Of a DNA stretch of 5,531 bases, positions 1 through 5,531 are shown piece by piece. The stretch is from an uncultured Actinomycetes bacterium (GTDB lineage: Bacteria > Actinomycetota > CALGFH01), in the NCBI GenBank assembly GCA_937881255.1, contig CALGFH010000302.1, positions 1 through 5,531 on the forward strand. Reading direction: 5' to 3'. The notes beneath the pieces were generated by a model. The model searched no databases. It was not told the DNA's origin and was given only the letters and a program-made list of their open reading frames with translations. Position 1 is the first letter of the stretch, and each line of letters begins with the position of its first letter. Both the position numbers and the translations under genes were made by a program.

Positions 1-41
1 GCACCTCCGGGTAGCCTGGGCGCTCTGGACGACAAAGGAAA

Positions 42-51
42 AGGTGAGGAG
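42..51 (+). promoter_or_regulatory. Purine-rich Shine-Dalgarno region that leaves the start of the SDR gene open
   Basis: AGGTGAGGAG at 42-51 overlaps the GTG start at 44 and ends four bases before an in-frame TTG at 56. It would suit the TTG, giving a protein four residues shorter that begins MGRTVALVGA. The GTG at 44 has its own weaker AAAGGA at 34-39, four bases upstream. Both starts leave the Rossmann beta-strand intact, so the choice does not affect the functional reading. Confidence 0.4.
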
Positions 52-1192
52 TCCATTGGGTCGCACGGTTGCGTTGGTCGGGGCGCTGCACCCGGCGGCG
101 AGGGAGCTGGCGCTGGCGCTGGAGGAGGACCCGGAGGTCGAGCGGGTGCTGGGGCTGTCAAGGCACGAGCCGCCGCTGCTCGGGCCCAAGTTCGAGTTCG
201 TCCAGGCCGGGCCGGGCGACCCGGCCTTCGCCGGGGCCCTGGCCGGGGTCGACACCCTGGTCCTGTTCCCGCTGATCGACGCCGCCGACCGCAACGAGGA
301 GGGCCGCCGGGCCCGGGTGCTCGCCGGGACCAGGCGCTCGCTGGAGGCCGCCGCCGGGGCGGCCACGGTGGTGCTGTGGTCCAGCGGGGTCGTCTACGGC
401 GCCCACCCCGACAACCCGGTCCCGATCCCCGAGACCCAGCCCACCCGCCCCAACCCCGAGTTCCCGGCCGCCGGGATCCTCGCCGAGAGCGAGCAGGTGG
501 CGCTGGCCGCGGAGCACGGCGACCGGCCGGAGGGGTCCGAGGAACCCCAGGGGGGTGCCCCGGTGAGACGGGTGGTGGTGCTGCGCGGGGCCGGGGTGTG
601 GGCGCCGGCCTGGGGGACCTTCCTGGCCCGGAGCCTGATGGCCCCGGCCATGGTCGGGGTCCGCGGCCAGGACCCGCCGCTGCAGTGCCTGGCCCCCGCC
701 GACGCCGTCTCGGCCCTGGTCCTGGCCACCTCGGGCCGGCTCCGGGGCGTCTACAACGTCGCCCCCGACGACTGGGTCGGGGCCAAGGACGCGGCCAGGG
801 CGGCCGGCCGGCGCCGCCTGGAGGTGCCCCAGCGGGTCGCCCAGTCCACCGCCGAGCGGCTGTGGCAGGCCGGCATGTCGGCCGCGGCCGCCGGCGAGCT
901 GGCCTTCCAGACCCACCCCTGGGTGCTCGGCAACGCCAAGCTGCGCCAGGCCGGCTGGGCGCCTACCCGCTCCAGCGCCGAGGCGTTCGCCGAGGCGGGC
1001 GGGCAGAAGCCCGCCGGGGTCCTGGTCGGCGGGGTCCAGATCCGCCGCAGCGACGTCTACCGGACCGCCGCCGCCGGGCTCGCCCTGGCCGCCGCCGTGG
1101 CCGTGGCCCGCCGCCAGGCCAGGGCCTCGCGCTCGGCCAGGCCGGCCACCCGGCGTCCGGCCCCGGGCCGCCGCCCCACCAGCCCGATGTAG
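44..1192 (+). CDS. Atypical extended SDR / NAD-dependent epimerase-dehydratase family protein, probably non-catalytic
   Basis: Seen: a 382-residue protein with the outline of an extended short-chain dehydrogenase. Beta-1 is VALVGAL (residues 9-15), a beta-strand ends in LVLFPL (72-77), the active-site strand is VVLWSSGVVYGA (109-120), and the C-terminal part has VRGQDPPLQ (206-214), a PADAVSALVLA segment (218-228) and GVYNVAPDDW (235-244). The last two resemble the substrate-binding half of actinobacterial NAD-epimerases. Odd: the GxxGxxG nucleotide loop reads GALHPAA (14-20). In the stretch NPEFPAAGILAESE (137-150), where relatives carry YxxxK, the aligned positions are Ala142 and Leu146. 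Residues 341-355 are an Ala/Val/Leu-rich hydrophobic stretch followed by a basic Arg/Pro tail, a possible membrane contact. Inference: a sugar-nucleotide epimerase relative reduced to a binding or regulatory role; the substrate cannot be named. Start: GTG at 44 gives the longest frame, but TTG at 56 has the better Shine-Dalgarno sequence. The gene ends 45 bp before the protease gene. Family sure, function not. Confidence 0.85.
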   Translation: MRSPLGRTVALVGALHPAARELALALEEDPEVERVLGLSRHEPPLLGPKFEFVQAGPGDPAFAGALAGVDTLVLFPLIDAADRNEEGRRARVLAGTRRSLEAAAGAATVVLWSSGVVYGAHPDNPVPIPETQPTRPNPEFPAAGILAESEQVALAAEHGDRPEGSEEPQGGAPVRRVVVLRGAGVWAPAWGTFLARSLMAPAMVGVRGQDPPLQCLAPADAVSALVLATSGRLRGVYNVAPDDWVGAKDAARAAGRRRLEVPQRVAQSTAERLWQAGMSAAAAGELAFQTHPWVLGNAKLRQAGWAPTRSSAEAFAEAGGQKPAGVLVGGVQIRRSDVYRTAAAGLALAAAVAVARRQARASRSARPATRRPAPGRRPTSPM

Positions 1193-1195
1193 CGG

Positions 1196-1204
1196 TGCGA
1201 CAAT
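1196..1204 (+). promoter_or_regulatory. Possible weak extended -10 promoter ahead of the YlbL protease gene
   Basis: TGC followed by GACAAT (hexamer at 1199-1204) has the TGN extension and four of six matches to TATAAT, including the key second A and last T. It would start RNA near 1211, about 27 bases before the GTG at 1238. No -35-like hexamer is visible at the proper distance. The 45-bp gap and shared orientation equally allow read-through from the SDR gene, so this is tentative. Confidence 0.25.
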
Positions 1205-1227
1205 CGAGGGCGTGACCATCGACTCCC

Positions 1228-1232
1228 GGAGG
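1228..1232 (+). promoter_or_regulatory. Shine-Dalgarno site fixing the GTG start at 1238
   Basis: GGAGG lies five bases before GTG 1238. This fixes the start at a basic N-terminus (MRQR) directly preceding the membrane anchor, as expected for the family. Confidence 0.8.
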
Positions 1233-1237
1233 CGCCA

Positions 1238-2251
1238 GTGCGGCAGCGCGTGATCGCCGCCGCCGGCGTGCTGGCGCTGATCGGCTTGGTCTTCGCCCTC
1301 AACTTCTACCGGCTGCCCGTGGTCGCGCTCAGCCCCGGTCCCATGGAGGACGTGCTGGCCCGCCTCAAGGTCGAGGGCTTGCGGGTGTACGACTCCGAGG
1401 GCAAGCTCTACCTGACCTCGGTCGGGATCGACGACAACGTCCGGTTCTACGAGGCCCTGCTGGACATGGCCAACCGCGACGTCGAGCTGGTCCCGCGGGC
1501 CCAGCTGTACCCCGATGAGCAGGACTCGACCGAGGTCGACGCCGAGAACGCGGCCCTGATGGACCGGTCCAAGGAGACGGCCACGGTGGTCGCCCTGCGC
1601 GAGGTCGGCTACAAGATCGAGCCGTCCGGGGCCCAGGTCACCCAGGTCGTCTCGGGCGCCCCGGCCGACGGCAAGCTCCGGGCCGGCGACGAGATCCTTG
1701 AGGCCGACGGCCGCGCCGTCGACAGCACCGATGACGTCCGCAAGGCGATCACCAGCCACCAGCCGGGCGAGAAGGTCGACTTCCGGGTCAAGCGGGACAA
1801 GGACGGGCGGACGGCGTCGGTGTCGGTGGAGGTGCAGGAGGTCGACGACCAGCCCCGGGTCGGGATCCTGCTCCAGGACGTGTTCCCCGAGCTGCCGGTC
1901 AAGGTGACGATCGACACCGAGAACAACATCGGCGGGCCCTCGGCCGGGCTGATGTTCACCCTGTCGATCATCGACAAGCTCACCCGTGAGGACCTCACCG
2001 GCGGCCGCCGGATCGCCGGGACCGGCGAGATCGCCCTCGACGGCAGCGTCCTGCCCGTGGGCGGGGTCGGCGAGAAGCTGATCGCGGTCCGCCGCCTCGG
2101 GGTGACGACCTTCCTGATCCCGGCCGAGAACTGCGCCGGGGTCCGCGGCCGGGTCCCGGACGGCCTGCGCCTGGTCAAGGTGTCGAAGGTCGGCGACGCC
2201 CTGCGCTTCCTGCGCGACCCCAAGGCCGGCGAGACCGCGCCCGGCTGCTAG
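1238..2251 (+). CDS. YlbL family membrane-anchored PDZ / Lon-like (S16) serine protease
   Basis: Seen: 337 residues. A short basic N-terminus (Arg2, Arg4) precedes one membrane helix (about 6-22), which by the positive-inside rule puts the rest outside the cytoplasmic membrane. The family-typical SPGPMEDVL (32-40) follows, then a globular part to about 120, a PDZ domain (about 125-203, with KLRAGDEILEADGRAV), and a Lon-type proteolytic domain (about 210-325). The catalytic Ser235 sits in GGPSAGLMF (232-240) and the partner Lys280 in GGVGEKLIAVRRLG (275-288); the 45-residue spacing matches Lon. There is no AAA+ ATPase domain, so it should act without ATP. Length and order are normal for the family. 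Known: Bacillus subtilis YlbL, with CtpA, removes the cell-division inhibitor YneA. Inference: surface protein quality control or cleavage of a membrane substrate; the substrate here is unknown. The next gene encodes UPF0182, its neighbour in mycobacteria as well, though a terminator hairpin lies between them. Family assignment is firm. Confidence 0.95.
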   Translation: MRQRVIAAAGVLALIGLVFALNFYRLPVVALSPGPMEDVLARLKVEGLRVYDSEGKLYLTSVGIDDNVRFYEALLDMANRDVELVPRAQLYPDEQDSTEVDAENAALMDRSKETATVVALREVGYKIEPSGAQVTQVVSGAPADGKLRAGDEILEADGRAVDSTDDVRKAITSHQPGEKVDFRVKRDKDGRTASVSVEVQEVDDQPRVGILLQDVFPELPVKVTIDTENNIGGPSAGLMFTLSIIDKLTREDLTGGRRIAGTGEIALDGSVLPVGGVGEKLIAVRRLGVTTFLIPAENCAGVRGRVPDGLRLVKVSKVGDALRFLRDPKAGETAPGC

Positions 2252-2267
2252 GCCGGACCCGGGCGAC

Positions 2268-2303
2268 GGACCGGTCCTCCCGGAGCCAACCCCGGGACCG
2301 GTC
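2268..2303. repeat. Two copies of GGACCGGTC, each centred on a palindrome
   Basis: GGACCGGTC occurs at 2268-2276 and again at 2295-2303, with starts 27 bases apart. The first copy, with C2277, forms a perfect 10-base palindrome GGACCGGTCC; the second contains the 8-base palindrome GACCGGTC inside the terminator loop. It could be a paired operator, a loop-pairing element, or chance in GC-rich DNA. No neighbouring regulator gene supports an operator. Confidence 0.35.
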
Positions 2304-2320
2304 GGGGTTGGCTCCGGGAG
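2277..2320 (+). terminator. Strong intrinsic-type terminator hairpin after the protease gene
   Basis: The 17-base arms 2277-2293 and 2304-2320 pair perfectly around a 10-base loop (2294-2303), 25 bases past the TAG stop of the YlbL gene. There is no T-run after the stem on either strand, which is usual for GC-rich actinobacterial terminators. It should end the upstream transcript and separate it from the UPF0182 gene. Without a T-tract, a role as an RNA-stabilising 3' structure is possible instead. Confidence 0.75.
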
Positions 2321-2379
2321 CCGGCCGGCGGCCGCGGAACGGCCCGGCCGGACAAGGCACCGCCGTCGCCGGTGGTGCC
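2321..2379 (+). other. Two further GC-rich hairpins in the gap between the protease and UPF0182 genes
   Basis: Directly after the terminator, 2321-2328 pairs with 2344-2351 (8 bp, 15-base loop). Then GGCACCGCC at 2356-2364 pairs with GGTGGTGCC at 2371-2379 (9 bp with one G-T wobble, 6-base loop GTCGCC). Both lie upstream of the UPF0182 promoter. They may act as back-up terminators or stabilise the 3' end of the protease mRNA. Such stems arise easily at this base composition. The rest of the 273-bp gap, 2380-2461, shows no gene-like or riboswitch-like structure that I can support. Confidence 0.4.
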
Positions 2380-2461
2380 CTCCAGGTAGCAGGCGCGTGA
2401 GCCCCGCCGATGGGTACGGGCAGGGTCGCCTTCAGGCCAACCCGCCCAGCCGGAACACCCG

Positions 2462-2470
2462 TGCTAGGGT
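2462..2470 (+). promoter_or_regulatory. Extended -10 promoter of the UPF0182 gene
   Basis: TGC plus TAGGGT (hexamer 2465-2470) is a good actinobacterial extended -10 box. It would start RNA near 2477 and give a leader of about 48 bases before GTG 2525. No -35-like hexamer is visible around 2441-2447 (CCCGCCC), in keeping with extended -10 promoters that manage without one. Confidence 0.55.
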
Positions 2471-2510
2471 CTGAACGAAGGCACCGGAGCGCCTCCCGCG
2501 GCGCCCGTAG

Positions 2511-2516
2511 AAAGGT
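2511..2516 (+). promoter_or_regulatory. Shine-Dalgarno site of the UPF0182 gene
   Basis: AAAGGT lies eight bases before GTG 2525. The start is supported by the resulting N-terminus, a short basic stretch (RRPPRR, residues 5-10) followed at once by the first membrane helix. Confidence 0.6.
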
Positions 2517-2524
2517 CCGATCAC

Positions 2525-5395
2525 GTGGTCGCAGCCCGCCGTCCTCCCCGTCGCTGGACGCTGGCCGTCCTGCTGCTGGCGTTCCTCGCCCTGGCCGCGG
2601 TCGGCAGCGTGTCGCGCTTCTATACCGACCTGCTGTGGTTCCGGGAGATCGACAAGTCGAGCCTGTTCTGGGGCATGCTCCGGACCAAGACCATCATCGG
2701 CCTGCTGGCCGGGCTGGGGACCGCGGCCATCGTCGGGGTCAACCTGTGGATGGTCGAGCGGCTGGCCCCGCGCTACGGGCTCTCGGTGGTCGCCCGGCCC
2801 CAGGTCGAGCGGGCCCGGGCCGTCCTCTCCCCGTACCTGCGGCCGCTGCGCCTCGGCATCGCCGCCTTCCTCGGGCTGGTCGTCGGCCTGCAGGCGTCCG
2901 GCCTGTGGCAGACCTTCCTCCTCTGGCGCAACCGGGTCCCCTTCAACCAGCGCGACGCCCTGTTCAACCGCGACGTCAGCTTCTACATCTTCGAGCTGCC
3001 GTTCCAGCGGGCGGTGTTCGGCTGGCTGTTCACCACCCTGGTCCTGACCACCCTGCTGGTCGCGGCCGGCCACTACGTCCTGGGCGGGATCCGCCCCCAG
3101 GCCGAGACCAACCGCATCGCCGCCCAGGCCCAGTCGCACCTGTGCGTGCTCCTCGGCCTGATCGTCGCCCTCAAGGCCTGGGGCTACTGGCTGGACAAGT
3201 ACCAGCTGCTGTTCTCGCCCCGCGGGGTGGTCGCCGGCGCCTCCTACACCGACGTCAAGGCCCAGCTGCCAGCCCTCGAGGTGCTGTTCTGGGTCGCCCT
3301 GATCTGCGGGGCGGCCTTCTTCGTGGGGGCGCGGCGGGGCGGGCTGCTCATCCCCACGATCAGCATCGTGCTGCTGGCCGGGGTGTCGCTGATCATGGGC
3401 GGCATCATCCCGGCGGTGTTCCAGCGGTTCCGGGTCGAGCCCCAGGAGCTGGCCCGCGAGCGGCCCTACATCGAGAAGAACATCGACGCCACCAACAAGG
3501 CGTTCAACCTGAGCGGGGTGGCGATCAAGGAGTTCCCGGCCACCAACAACCTCACCCCGACGGCCCTCCAGGCCAACCGGCCGACGCTCGACAACATCCG
3601 CCTGTGGGACCCCGAGGTGCTGCGCCCGGGCGTCCGCAACCTCCAGGCCATCGCCCAGTACTACAACTTCACCGACGTCGACGTCGACCGTTACCAGATC
3701 GGCGAGGACAACCGTCAGGTGATGGTCTCGGTCCGCGAGGTCGACCCCAACGGCCTGGCCGAGTCGGCCCGGACCTGGCAGAACCTGCACCTGGCCTACA
3801 CCCACGGCTACGGCATGGTCGCGGTCCAGGTCAACAGGGCCGCCGAGGGTGGCCAGCCCGACTTCATCGTGTCCGGGTTCGACCCCCAGGACCCGGCCAT
3901 CCAGGTCGACCAGCCGCGCGTCTACTTCGGCGAGCCGCCGCCCAACTCGCCCGAGTTCGTGGTCGCCAACACCGCCCAGGGCGAGTACGACGCCCAGGGG
4001 GCCAACGAGACCAACCTGTTCAACTACGACGGCACCGGGGGCGTGCAGCTCTCCGACGTCGGCCGCCGGCTGGCCTTCGCCGTCCGCTTCCGCGACATCA
4101 ACCTGCTCATCTCCGGCAACATCAAGAACGAGTCGCGCCTGATGTTCAACCGCGACATCCGCGACCGGGTCGAGCGGGCGGCCCCGTTCCTCCAGTGGGA
4201 CGGCGACCCGTACGCGGTGGTGGTCGACGGCCGCATCAAGTACGTCCGCGACGGCTACACCACCTCCAGCAACTACCCCTACGCCCAGCGCATCGACCTG
4301 GCCGACGCCGCCCGCCGCAACGAGCTGGGCAGCCGCGGGGTCGAGGGGATCGGCAACTACATCCGCAACTCGGTCAAGGCCGTGGTCGACGCCTACACCG
4401 GCGAGGTCACCCTGTACGCCTTCGACGAGCAGGACCCCATCCTCGCCGCCTGGCGCAAGGCGTTCCCCGATCTGTTCGCGGCCAAGGGCGAGATCTCCCC
4501 GGGCCTCAACAGCCACCTGCGCTACCCGGAGGACCTGTTCTCCATCCAGACCTGGATCTACGCCAGCTACCACATCGGCGACCCGGACCAGTTCTACGCC
4601 AAGGAGGACTTCTGGGCCCTGCCCGACGACCGCTCCGGCGAGATCCGCCGCCAGGAGGACACCGGCGGCCTGGCCGCCGCCACCTCGGTCAAGGCGCGCC
4701 CCTACTACCTCCTGACCAAGCTCCCTGACCGCACCGAGCCCGAGTACGTGCTGGTCATGCCGTTCACCCCCAACGGCAAGGAGAACATGGTCTCCTACCT
4801 TGCCGCCGAGGCCGACCCGGGCAAGTACGGCCAGCTCACCCTGTACAGCCTCGACCGATCCCGCACCATCCTCGGCCCCACCCAGGTGAACGCCCGCATC
4901 CTGGCCACCCCGGAGATCTCCGCCGAGCTCACCGTCCTCAACCAGCAGGGCTCCCGGGTGATCCTCAGCAACCTGCTGGTCGTCCCCGTCGACGAGTCCC
5001 TGCTCTACGTGCAACCCGTCTTCGTCCAGGGGTCGGCGCCCAACTCCTTCCCGCTCCTGCAGCGGGTCGCGGTCTTCTACAACGACAGGGTCGGCTACGC
5101 CGACAACCTCGGCGACGCCATCCGCGAGGTCGTCAGTGGCCAGCAGACCGCCGAACCCCCACCCGACGACGGCACCGAGCAACCCCCGCCCACCCCCGGC
5201 GGCGGCGACGCCTCCGTCCAGTCCCTCCTCCGCCAGGCCGACGAGGAATACAAGGCCGCCCAGCGCGCCCTCGCCGACGGCGACCTCGCCGAGTACCAGT
5301 CCCGCATCGACAACATGGGCCGCCTGATCACCCAAGCCCTCGCCACCCAGGGCGACGGCGCCTCCACCACCACCACCACGACCGCCAGCCCCTAG
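2525..5395 (+). CDS. UPF0182 family (COG1615) large integral membrane protein
   Basis: Seen: 956 residues, a normal length for actinobacterial members. Seven hydrophobic segments lie at about 12-29, 54-78, 105-125, 162-186, 206-223, 249-268 and 274-296. A large soluble domain follows (about 300-870) with family-typical stretches: LHLAYTHGYGMV (421-432), HLRYPEDLFSIQ (664-675), YHIGDPDQFYAKEDFW (682-697) and VMPFTPNGKENMVSYLAA (744-761). Then come a Pro-rich linker (876-893), a charged helix (about 896-938, with EEYKAAQRALADGDLAEYQ) and a Thr-rich tail (six Thr, 945-950). With a basic N-terminus inside and seven crossings, the large domain should face outward. Known: the family is widespread in actinobacteria and its biochemical function is not established; I see no enzyme motif. 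Context: it follows the YlbL protease, as Rv3193c follows Rv3194c in M. tuberculosis (from memory), but here has its own promoter behind a terminator. Inference: an envelope protein, possibly a partner or substrate of the protease. Family assignment is firm, function unknown. Confidence 0.95.
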   Translation: MVAARRPPRRWTLAVLLLAFLALAAVGSVSRFYTDLLWFREIDKSSLFWGMLRTKTIIGLLAGLGTAAIVGVNLWMVERLAPRYGLSVVARPQVERARAVLSPYLRPLRLGIAAFLGLVVGLQASGLWQTFLLWRNRVPFNQRDALFNRDVSFYIFELPFQRAVFGWLFTTLVLTTLLVAAGHYVLGGIRPQAETNRIAAQAQSHLCVLLGLIVALKAWGYWLDKYQLLFSPRGVVAGASYTDVKAQLPALEVLFWVALICGAAFFVGARRGGLLIPTISIVLLAGVSLIMGGIIPAVFQRFRVEPQELARERPYIEKNIDATNKAFNLSGVAIKEFPATNNLTPTALQANRPTLDNIRLWDPEVLRPGVRNLQAIAQYYNFTDVDVDRYQIGEDNRQVMVSVREVDPNGLAESARTWQNLHLAYTHGYGMVAVQVNRAAEGGQPDFIVSGFDPQDPAIQVDQPRVYFGEPPPNSPEFVVANTAQGEYDAQGANETNLFNYDGTGGVQLSDVGRRLAFAVRFRDINLLISGNIKNESRLMFNRDIRDRVERAAPFLQWDGDPYAVVVDGRIKYVRDGYTTSSNYPYAQRIDLADAARRNELGSRGVEGIGNYIRNSVKAVVDAYTGEVTLYAFDEQDPILAAWRKAFPDLFAAKGEISPGLNSHLRYPEDLFSIQTWIYASYHIGDPDQFYAKEDFWALPDDRSGEIRRQEDTGGLAAATSVKARPYYLLTKLPDRTEPEYVLVMPFTPNGKENMVSYLAAEADPGKYGQLTLYSLDRSRTILGPTQVNARILATPEISAELTVLNQQGSRVILSNLLVVPVDESLLYVQPVFVQGSAPNSFPLLQRVAVFYNDRVGYADNLGDAIREVVSGQQTAEPPPDDGTEQPPPTPGGGDASVQSLLRQADEEYKAAQRALADGDLAEYQSRIDNMGRLITQALATQGDGASTTTTTTASP
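5366..5383 (+). repeat. ACC triplet run encoding the Thr-rich C-terminus of UPF0182
   Basis: Four tandem ACC codons (5366-5377), then ACG and ACC, encode six Thr just before the end of the protein. It is a short triplet repeat that could change length by slippage without breaking the frame, in a tail expected to be disordered. Confidence 0.6.
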
Positions 5396-5404
5396 GTCAC
5401 GGCC

Positions 5405-5420
5405 GGGTCCATTGCGACCC
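5405..5420 (+). terminator. Weak hairpin after the UPF0182 gene
   Basis: GGGTC at 5405-5409 pairs with GACCC at 5416-5420 across a 6-base loop, ten bases past the TAG stop. The stem is only 5 bp, has no T-run, and overlaps the -35 box of the tRNA promoter. It may be a poor terminator or chance; no stronger candidate lies in the 57-bp gap. Confidence 0.25.
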
Positions 5421-5441
5421 TTGCTGGCTGTGTGCTACCTT
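5412..5441 (+). promoter_or_regulatory. Promoter of the initiator tRNA gene
   Basis: The -35 box TTGCGA (5412-5417) and the -10 box TACCTT (5436-5441) are 18 bases apart, and TGC precedes the -10 as an extension. RNA would start near 5448, a few bases before the mature tRNA 5' end at 5453. This is the most complete promoter in the window and fits housekeeping sigma-factor recognition of a highly expressed stable RNA. Confidence 0.7.
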
Positions 5442-5452
5442 CACGGCCGCAC

Positions 5453-5529
5453 CGCGGGGTGGAGCAGTCTGGTAGCTCGCTGGGCTCATAACCCAGAGGT
5501 CGAGGGTTCAAATCCCTCCCCCGCCACCA
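5453..5529 (+). tRNA. Initiator tRNA-fMet, anticodon CAT, CCA encoded
   Basis: A full 77-base cloverleaf can be folded. The acceptor strands are 5453-5459 and 5519-5525, the D stem 5462-5465 with 5475-5478, and the anticodon stem 5480-5484 with 5492-5496. Anticodon CAT is at 5487-5489, the variable loop at 5497-5501, and the T stem at 5502-5506 with 5514-5518 around loop TTCAAAT. A73 is at 5526 and an encoded CCA at 5527-5529. Initiator marks: no Watson-Crick pair at 1-72 (C5453 opposite C5525), A11-U24 in the D stem (5463 with 5477), and three stacked G-C pairs at the base of the anticodon stem (5482-5484 with 5492-5494). Together these rule out elongator tRNA-Met and the CAT-anticodon tRNA-Ile. 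The mismatch is C x C, not the C x A of E. coli. The role is to carry formyl-Met to the ribosomal P site. Confidence 0.97.
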
Positions 5530-5531
5530 CT

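Noticed and set aside
12..17. TAGCCT as a possible -10 box for the SDR gene
   Set aside because: It is a weak match, and the -35 region falls outside the window or at its very edge, so it cannot be judged.
158..1759. Open reading frame of 533 codons on the minus strand across the SDR and protease genes
   Set aside because: It spans two well-supported genes and their intergenic gap, its translation is Gly/Pro/Arg-rich low-complexity sequence, and no family is recognisable.
2489..2504. Small hairpin (GCGCC with GGCGC) in the UPF0182 leader as a regulatory RNA
   Set aside because: A 5-bp stem in GC-rich sequence is expected by chance, and no known riboswitch or attenuator pattern is present.
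2410..4728. Open reading frame of 772 codons on the + strand in another frame over UPF0182
   Set aside because: The translation is Arg/Pro/Gly-rich and low in complexity, while the overlapping frame from 2525 encodes a clear conserved family.
2432..5335. Open reading frame of 967 codons on the minus strand opposite UPF0182
   Set aside because: It mirrors a strongly conserved gene on the + strand. Its translation is Gly/Val/Asp/Leu-rich with no recognisable domain, as expected when high third-position GC removes stop codons from the opposite strand.
5453..5531. tRNA 3' end as an integration (att) site
   Set aside because: tRNA genes are common phage or island targets, but the window ends two bases after the CCA, so no integrase or second attachment copy can be seen.

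Overview
The window is very GC-rich, with G or C at nearly every third codon position, GTG starts, and a terminator hairpin with no U-run. Together with the gene families, this points to an actinobacterium (Actinomycetota); the genus cannot be read from the sequence. Everything supportable lies on the + strand: three protein genes and one tRNA gene.

Layout: (1) 44-1192, a protein of the extended short-chain dehydrogenase/NAD-epimerase fold that appears to have lost both its Gly-rich nucleotide motif and the YxxxK catalytic pair, with a short hydrophobic stretch and a basic tail at its C-terminus. (2) 1238-2251, after a 45-bp gap, a YlbL-type membrane-anchored PDZ/Lon-like serine protease with an intact Ser235/Lys280 dyad. 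(3) 2252-2524, a 273-bp non-coding gap with a perfect 17-bp terminator stem, two further GC-rich hairpins and an extended -10 promoter. (4) 2525-5395, a UPF0182 (COG1615) protein with seven N-terminal membrane segments and a large exported domain. (5) 5453-5529, an initiator tRNA-fMet(CAT) with encoded CCA and its own promoter.

The YlbL protease and the UPF0182 protein are also neighbours in Mycobacterium tuberculosis (Rv3194c-Rv3193c, from memory). That suggests a shared role at the outer face of the cytoplasmic membrane. Here a terminator and a new promoter separate them, so they are probably separate transcription units with the epimerase-like gene upstream of the protease. The tRNA looks functionally unrelated.

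This is mostly ordinary chromosomal core. I see no mobile element, CRISPR array, toxin-antitoxin or defence system, and no clear sign of a new multi-gene system. The points worth a second look are the catalytically stripped SDR protein, the unexplained protease/UPF0182 pairing, the C1 x C72 end of the initiator tRNA, and the hairpin-rich gap.
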